Assembly (NCBI GenBank): GCA_023150415.1
Contig: JAKLKY010000006.1
Coordinates: 1 to 35,006, forward strand
DNA from: Alphaproteobacteria bacterium
GTDB taxonomy: Bacteria > Pseudomonadota > Alphaproteobacteria > Micavibrionales > Micavibrionaceae
Length of the DNA: 35,006 nucleotides
Reading direction: 5' to 3'
Shown here: piece after piece, positions 30,878 through 35,006 of the stretch
How positions within the stretch are numbered: the first letter of the stretch is position 1
How the letters are laid out: every line of letters begins with the position of its first letter
Notes under the pieces: model-generated
What the model was told of the DNA's origin: nothing
What the model saw: the letters and a program-made list of their open reading frames with translations, nothing else
The model's database searches: none
Program-made: the position numbers and the translations under genes

Positions 30878-32170
30878 TCAGGTGGGGTGTTCTTTGCGCA
30901 CGACAACAGCAATCCGTTTTCCTGCTGCGAAAGAAATATCCAATCCCTGTCCGTCTTGGACGGTATCAGGATCGTTGATCACGTGGCCTTGCGCGTCGCG
31001 CACAATTGCAAAACCGCGCTGTAATGTCTTTTCGAACGAAAACGCCTGTAACAATTGTGTGCTGTGCTGTAACAGCTGGTGCTTTTGCTGCAAGATTTTT
31101 TCGGGCTGTGCCTGCAGCATTTCCACCCAACGGCTCAGGCGTTCCTGCGCTTGCTGCAGCATCTGATCGGGGCGCTTGAGACGCGTGGCCAGATGGTCCA
31201 GTGCCTGAATCTTAAGCGCCAGAAAACGCATCGGGTCATCGAGTACGCGCCCATCAACCCGCAAGCACTGGCGCAGCTCCGACAGCGATCGCATCACCGC
31301 ACTGTGCATCCTCTTATCCTGCGTCTGCACCGTATAGATCAAATCGGCGCGCACAGGTACAGCCATTTCGGCCGCTGCCGTCGGGGTAGGGGCACGAACA
31401 TCAGCAGCATGATCAATCAACGTCGTATCGGTTTCATGCCCGACGGATGAAATCAGCGGAATGGAAGAGGCCGCCGCCGCCCGCACCACGACTTCCTCAT
31501 TGAACGGCATCAGATCCTCCAGCGACCCACCGCCGCGCGCAACGATCAGCACATCCGGTCGCAAGGATTCTTCCAGTCGGTTAAAACCTTCAATCGCCGT
31601 GACAATCTGCTGCGCCGCCTGCTCGCCCTGCACCATCACAGGCCAGAGCATAACGGGGCGTGGAAAGCGATCGGCAATGCGGTGCAGAATATCGCGGATC
31701 ACAGCGCCCGTCGGCGACGTCACAACGCCAATGCGCTGCGGCAGAAAGGGCAAGCGGCGCTTGCGCGCCGCATCAAACAACCCTTCGGCGGCCAGTTTCT
31801 TGCGCCGCTCTTCGAGCATTTTCAACAGCGCGCCCTGCCCCGCCAATTCCATCTGATCGATAATGAGCTGGTAATTAGAACGCGCGGGATAGGTGGTGAT
31901 CTTGCCGGTGCAAATGACCTCCAGCCCCTCTTCCGGCTTGATATGGAGCTTCGCAAGCGTGGCACGCCAACACACGGCATCAAGGACGGACCCCGCATCC
32001 TTGAGCGAGGAATACATATGCCCCGAAGCGGCAATGGATACCCGCGATAACTCCCCGCGCACCCGCACCCGGCCATAAGCGCCTTCCAGCGTGCGTTTCA
32101 GCGCCCCTGCCAATTCGGAAACAGTATAGGCCTCTTGTTGTAAATCGCGCTGGACTGTCGACTCATTCAT
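30878..32170 (-). CDS. xseA: Exodeoxyribonuclease VII large subunit (XseA)
   Basis: XseA with XseB degrades single-stranded DNA to short oligonucleotides and takes part in repair. The 430-residue product has an N-terminal OB fold (YTVSELAGALKRTLEGAYGR, VRGELSRVSIAASGHMYSSL), the catalytic domain with RIGVVTSPTGAVIRDI, VARGGGSLEDLMPFNEE and SSVGHETDTTLIDHAADVRA, PTPTAAAEMAVP, a long coiled coil, and the C-terminal FEKTLQRGFAIVRDAQGHVI segment. Length matches the family. The ATG at 32170 gives the standard N-terminus; the frame extends 12 codons further upstream, with no supporting ribosome-binding site. The gene converges on the glycosyltransferase (six bases between stop codons) and is divergent from putA. 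xseB is not in the window. Confidence 0.94.
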   Translation of the reverse strand: MNESTVQRDLQQEAYTVSELAGALKRTLEGAYGRVRVRGELSRVSIAASGHMYSSLKDAGSVLDAVCWRATLAKLHIKPEEGLEVICTGKITTYPARSNYQLIIDQMELAGQGALLKMLEERRKKLAAEGLFDAARKRRLPFLPQRIGVVTSPTGAVIRDILHRIADRFPRPVMLWPVMVQGEQAAQQIVTAIEGFNRLEESLRPDVLIVARGGGSLEDLMPFNEEVVVRAAAASSIPLISSVGHETDTTLIDHAADVRAPTPTAAAEMAVPVRADLIYTVQTQDKRMHSAVMRSLSELRQCLRVDGRVLDDPMRFLALKIQALDHLATRLKRPDQMLQQAQERLSRWVEMLQAQPEKILQQKHQLLQHSTQLLQAFSFEKTLQRGFAIVRDAQGHVINDPDTVQDGQGLDISFAAGKRIAVVVRKEHPT

Positions 32171-32241
32171 AAGAGCATGATAAAGTCTGGCCCTGACAAA
32201 AAACAAGGTAAGAAAAAAGGTCGAGAGGGACCAAAAACATT

Positions 32242-35006
32242 ATGAATTTTTCTGTCCTTTCAAATCCCATGGCCGATGAGGCACAATGCCTCGATGCTTT
32301 AGTCCAAAGCATGGATTGGAATCAGGCACGCGCACAACGCATTTCCAAAAGCGCAGCGGAGCTTATTACGGCCCTGCGTGCGCGCAAGATGCCCGCAGGC
32401 CAGCTCGAAGCCTTTTTGCAAAAATACAAACTTACCTCCGCCGAGGGGCTGGCAATGATGGGTCTGGCCGAGGCCTTGCTGCGCATCCCAGATACACATA
32501 CGGCCGCGGCACTCATTCAAGACAAAATCGGCGATGGCGATTTTCTGAAAGATATGGGCGGCACGCAGGACTGGATGGTCAAGGCCGCCGGTCTTGGTCT
32601 GTCAATCACACGCGCCACGCTGGACAGTGTGTTCGGCAAACTCGGCCAGCCAATGATCCGCGAAGCAATGGCACAGGCCATGCGCATGATGGGTTCAAAA
32701 TTCGTACTGGGCGAAACCATAGAAAGCGCCATGAAGAATGCGCAACCCTACGAAAGAAAAGGTTATGCGCTCTCATACGATATGCTGGGTGAAGGCGCGC
32801 GCACAACCGAAGACGCACAGCGCTATATGCGTTCCTACGTTATGGCCGTGCAGACGATTACCCCGCCCTCGGGCATCTCCGTAAAACTCTCGGCACTACA
32901 TCCGCGCTATGAATACGCGCAGCGCGACCATTGTGTGCCCGCCCTGCAATCGAAGCTTCTGGAGCTATCCCGCCTGGCCGCTGAGCGCAACATCGCGCTG
33001 ACAGTCGATGCGGAAGAAATGGACCGCCTTGAGCTCTCCTTACAAATCATACAAGCTGTCATCGCCGCATCAGATTTGAAAGACTGGGCCGGGTTCGGCC
33101 TTGCCGTGCAAGCCTATCAAAAACGCGCACCACAGGTGATCGATTGGGCAGTCGAGCAGGCCCGTGTAAACGGGCGGCGAATCCAAATTCGTCTGGTGAA
33201 GGGCGCGTATTGGGACAGCGAAATCAAGCGCGGGCAAGTATTGGGACTGGAGGATTATTCTGTCTTCACGCGCAAGGTAAATACAGATGTGTCCTATCTG
33301 GCCTGCGCTGCAAAAATGCTGCATGCGAGTGATGTTATCTTTCCACTCTTTGCCACGCACAACGCACATACCGCCGCCGCGATTGTTGATCTTGCTGGCG
33401 GTGATAGCAAACGCTTCAGCTTTCAACGCTTGCATGGGATGGGTGAGGCTCTGCACGACACGCTGCTGGAGCGCTATCCCGGCCTGCGCAGCAGCATCTA
33501 CGCCCCCGTCGGCCCGCAGGCGGATTTGCTGGCCTATCTGGTGCGGCGGTTGCTGGAGAACGGCGCGAATACATCCTTCGTCAACCGCCTGATGGACAAG
33601 AACGCGCCACTGGATGATCTGGTGCAGGATCCCGTAGCAGCAGCTCTGCAATCGCCAACGCGCCGGCATAAACATGTCTTAATGCCGTCCGATCTGTTCC
33701 GCGCCGAAGACCGCAACAATTCGGCAGGCATCGACCTCAGCGATGAGCCTAGCGTAAAAAACCTTCTGCGCGCCCTCGAATCCAGCGCCCAGCCTGTTCA
33801 AGCCGCACCGATTATTGACGGACAAACCCGCCTAGGTGGCACGTCACAACCTGTTCGTAACCCCGCGCTTCAGCATGATATTGTCGGTGAAATCGCTTTG
33901 GCTCAGGAAGGACTCATTGCCCCCGCGATAGAAGCAGCGAGACGCGGATTTGAAGAGTGGAACGCGCAAAGTTTTGAAGCACGCGCCGCCGTTCTGGACA
34001 AAGCCGCCGATTTGTTTGAGAAGCATGGCTCGGAACTCATGGGGCTTTTGATCCGCGAAGGAGGCAAAACCATACCCGATGCGCTGTCTGAATTGCGCGA
34101 GGCTGTTGATTTCTGTCGCTATTACGCCGCGCGCGCACGACTGGACTGTGCTCCCGTCACTCTGCCCGGACCAACAGGAGAGCGCAATATTATCCAGCTT
34201 GAAGGTCGCGGCATTTTTGTCTGCATCGCGCCATGGAATTTCCCACTGGCGATTTTTACGGGCCAGGTTGTGGCCGCGCTGGTCATGGGCAATGCGGTGA
34301 TCGCAAAGCCTTCCAGCAATACGCCGTTGATCGCTCTGCGTGCCGTGGAATTGCTGCATCGTGCTGGTGTACCAGACGCTGCGCTGGCCTATTTTCCAGC
34401 CAGTGGCGCTATCACCGATAAATTGCTGCACCATCCCGATATTGCCGGCGTAGCCTTTACAGGCTCCACCCAAACTGCGTGGTCCATCAATCGCGCGCTC
34501 GCCTCCCGCGACGCACCGATAGCACCACTGGTCGCCGAAACCGGCGGTCAGAATGCGATGATCGTCGATTCCTCCGCCCTGCCGGAACAGGTTGTAGATG
34601 ATGTGATCGAAAGCGCCTTCACCTCGGCGGGGCAGCGTTGCTCGGCCCTGCGGCTGCTGTGTTTGCAAGAAGAGGTTGCAGATAAAATCCTGCATATGCT
34701 CAAGGGCGCAATGGCCGAAATCAGGCTTGGCCCCGGTCTGGACCTCGCCAGCGATATCGGTCCCGTCATTGATGAAAAGGCAAAGGCAGGCTTGCAGCAG
34801 CATGTCGATATGCTGCAGCAAAAGGCGCAGCGCATCGCTGCTGTTGATGTGCCTGATAAATTTGCGAAACAGGGAAGTTTCTTCGCGCCCTGCGCGTATG
34901 AGATCAAAGATCTCAGCATTCTGGAACGCGAAGTGTTCGGGCCTATTTTGCATGTCATTCGCTTCCGCGCCAGGGACGTGGATACGCTGGTCGGTGATAT
35001 CAATGC
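32242..35006 (+). CDS. putA: Bifunctional proline dehydrogenase / delta-1-pyrroline-5-carboxylate dehydrogenase (PutA), 3' end outside window
   Basis: PutA oxidises proline to glutamate, using FAD then NAD. The 921 residues visible start at the ATG at 32242, with GAGAGGG about a dozen bases upstream. The N-terminal arm is helical, and there is no obvious ribbon-helix-helix DNA-binding domain, so this is likely a non-repressor PutA. The proline dehydrogenase barrel shows VKLSALHPRY (214-223), RLVKGAYWD (317-325), LFATHNAHTAAAI and FQRLHGMGEAL. The aldehyde dehydrogenase part has APWNFP (663-668), the general-base Glu in ETGGQ (E766) and the catalytic Cys in GQRCSALR (C800), 34 residues apart as expected. 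The frame is still open at the right edge. A 369-codon antisense frame over it is a shadow. Confidence 0.94.
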   Translation, partial: MNFSVLSNPMADEAQCLDALVQSMDWNQARAQRISKSAAELITALRARKMPAGQLEAFLQKYKLTSAEGLAMMGLAEALLRIPDTHTAAALIQDKIGDGDFLKDMGGTQDWMVKAAGLGLSITRATLDSVFGKLGQPMIREAMAQAMRMMGSKFVLGETIESAMKNAQPYERKGYALSYDMLGEGARTTEDAQRYMRSYVMAVQTITPPSGISVKLSALHPRYEYAQRDHCVPALQSKLLELSRLAAERNIALTVDAEEMDRLELSLQIIQAVIAASDLKDWAGFGLAVQAYQKRAPQVIDWAVEQARVNGRRIQIRLVKGAYWDSEIKRGQVLGLEDYSVFTRKVNTDVSYLACAAKMLHASDVIFPLFATHNAHTAAAIVDLAGGDSKRFSFQRLHGMGEALHDTLLERYPGLRSSIYAPVGPQADLLAYLVRRLLENGANTSFVNRLMDKNAPLDDLVQDPVAAALQSPTRRHKHVLMPSDLFRAEDRNNSAGIDLSDEPSVKNLLRALESSAQPVQAAPIIDGQTRLGGTSQPVRNPALQHDIVGEIALAQEGLIAPAIEAARRGFEEWNAQSFEARAAVLDKAADLFEKHGSELMGLLIREGGKTIPDALSELREAVDFCRYYAARARLDCAPVTLPGPTGERNIIQLEGRGIFVCIAPWNFPLAIFTGQVVAALVMGNAVIAKPSSNTPLIALRAVELLHRAGVPDAALAYFPASGAITDKLLHHPDIAGVAFTGSTQTAWSINRALASRDAPIAPLVAETGGQNAMIVDSSALPEQVVDDVIESAFTSAGQRCSALRLLCLQEEVADKILHMLKGAMAEIRLGPGLDLASDIGPVIDEKAKAGLQQHVDMLQQKAQRIAAVDVPDKFAKQGSFFAPCAYEIKDLSILEREVFGPILHVIRFRARDVDTLVGDIN

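Noticed and set aside
33844-34953. 369-codon minus-strand frame over putA
   Set aside because: PutA has intact catalytic motifs on the plus strand; the antisense product is low-complexity and unlike any family.

Overview
This window looks like the chromosome of a free-living, flagellated alphaproteobacterium. The signs are a bifunctional PutA without an obvious N-terminal ribbon-helix-helix domain, a clpS-clpA pair, a flgK-flgL pair behind a -24/-12 (sigma-54 type) promoter, a LapB-like type I secretion operon, dapE, and coding DNA rich in GC at third positions. A Rhodospirillales- or Micavibrio-like host is a guess from general gene style; no rRNA or other marker in the window settles it. 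I see no integrase, transposase, phage gene, tRNA, rRNA or CRISPR array.

Layout. 1-879: end of a multi-spanning membrane protein that runs off the left edge. 959-1101: a long imperfect intergenic palindrome. 1192-5957: sulfate activation (cysD, a cysN-cysC fusion, cysQ), with cysD separated from cysNC by a 1.2-kb AT-rich patch holding two orphan genes and short repeats. 5954-8800: a beta-type carbonic anhydrase divergent from a SulP anion transporter, with an FNR/FixK-like box between them; this suggests inorganic carbon uptake rather than sulfate uptake. 8893-11661: clpS-clpA, the N-degron adaptor and its unfoldase, separated by a long hairpin. 11678-13780 (minus): glmU followed by a pilin-like secreted or membrane gene. 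13836-16043 (minus): an SF2 helicase carrying three nearly identical 72-residue HTH-like units at its C-terminus, the most unusual gene here. 16262-18139: an unknown gene and dapE. 18156-21870: flgK-flgL. 21882-23546 (minus): a TcpQ/STN-like secreted protein and an orphan gene with its own promoter. 23620-28665 (minus): a complete type I secretion system (TolC-like, ABC, HlyD-like) without a recognisable substrate. 28771-30871: a sugar epimerase and a GT4 glycosyltransferase. 30878-32170 (minus): xseA. 32242-end: putA, cut by the right edge.

How the genes work together. CysD and CysN make APS, the fused CysC makes PAPS, and CysQ removes the by-product PAP. ClpS hands N-end-rule substrates to ClpA. 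GlmU and DapE feed cell-wall synthesis. FlgK and FlgL join hook to filament. The three type I secretion proteins form one envelope-spanning channel. All gene calls rest on reading translations and motifs by eye; no database search was run.
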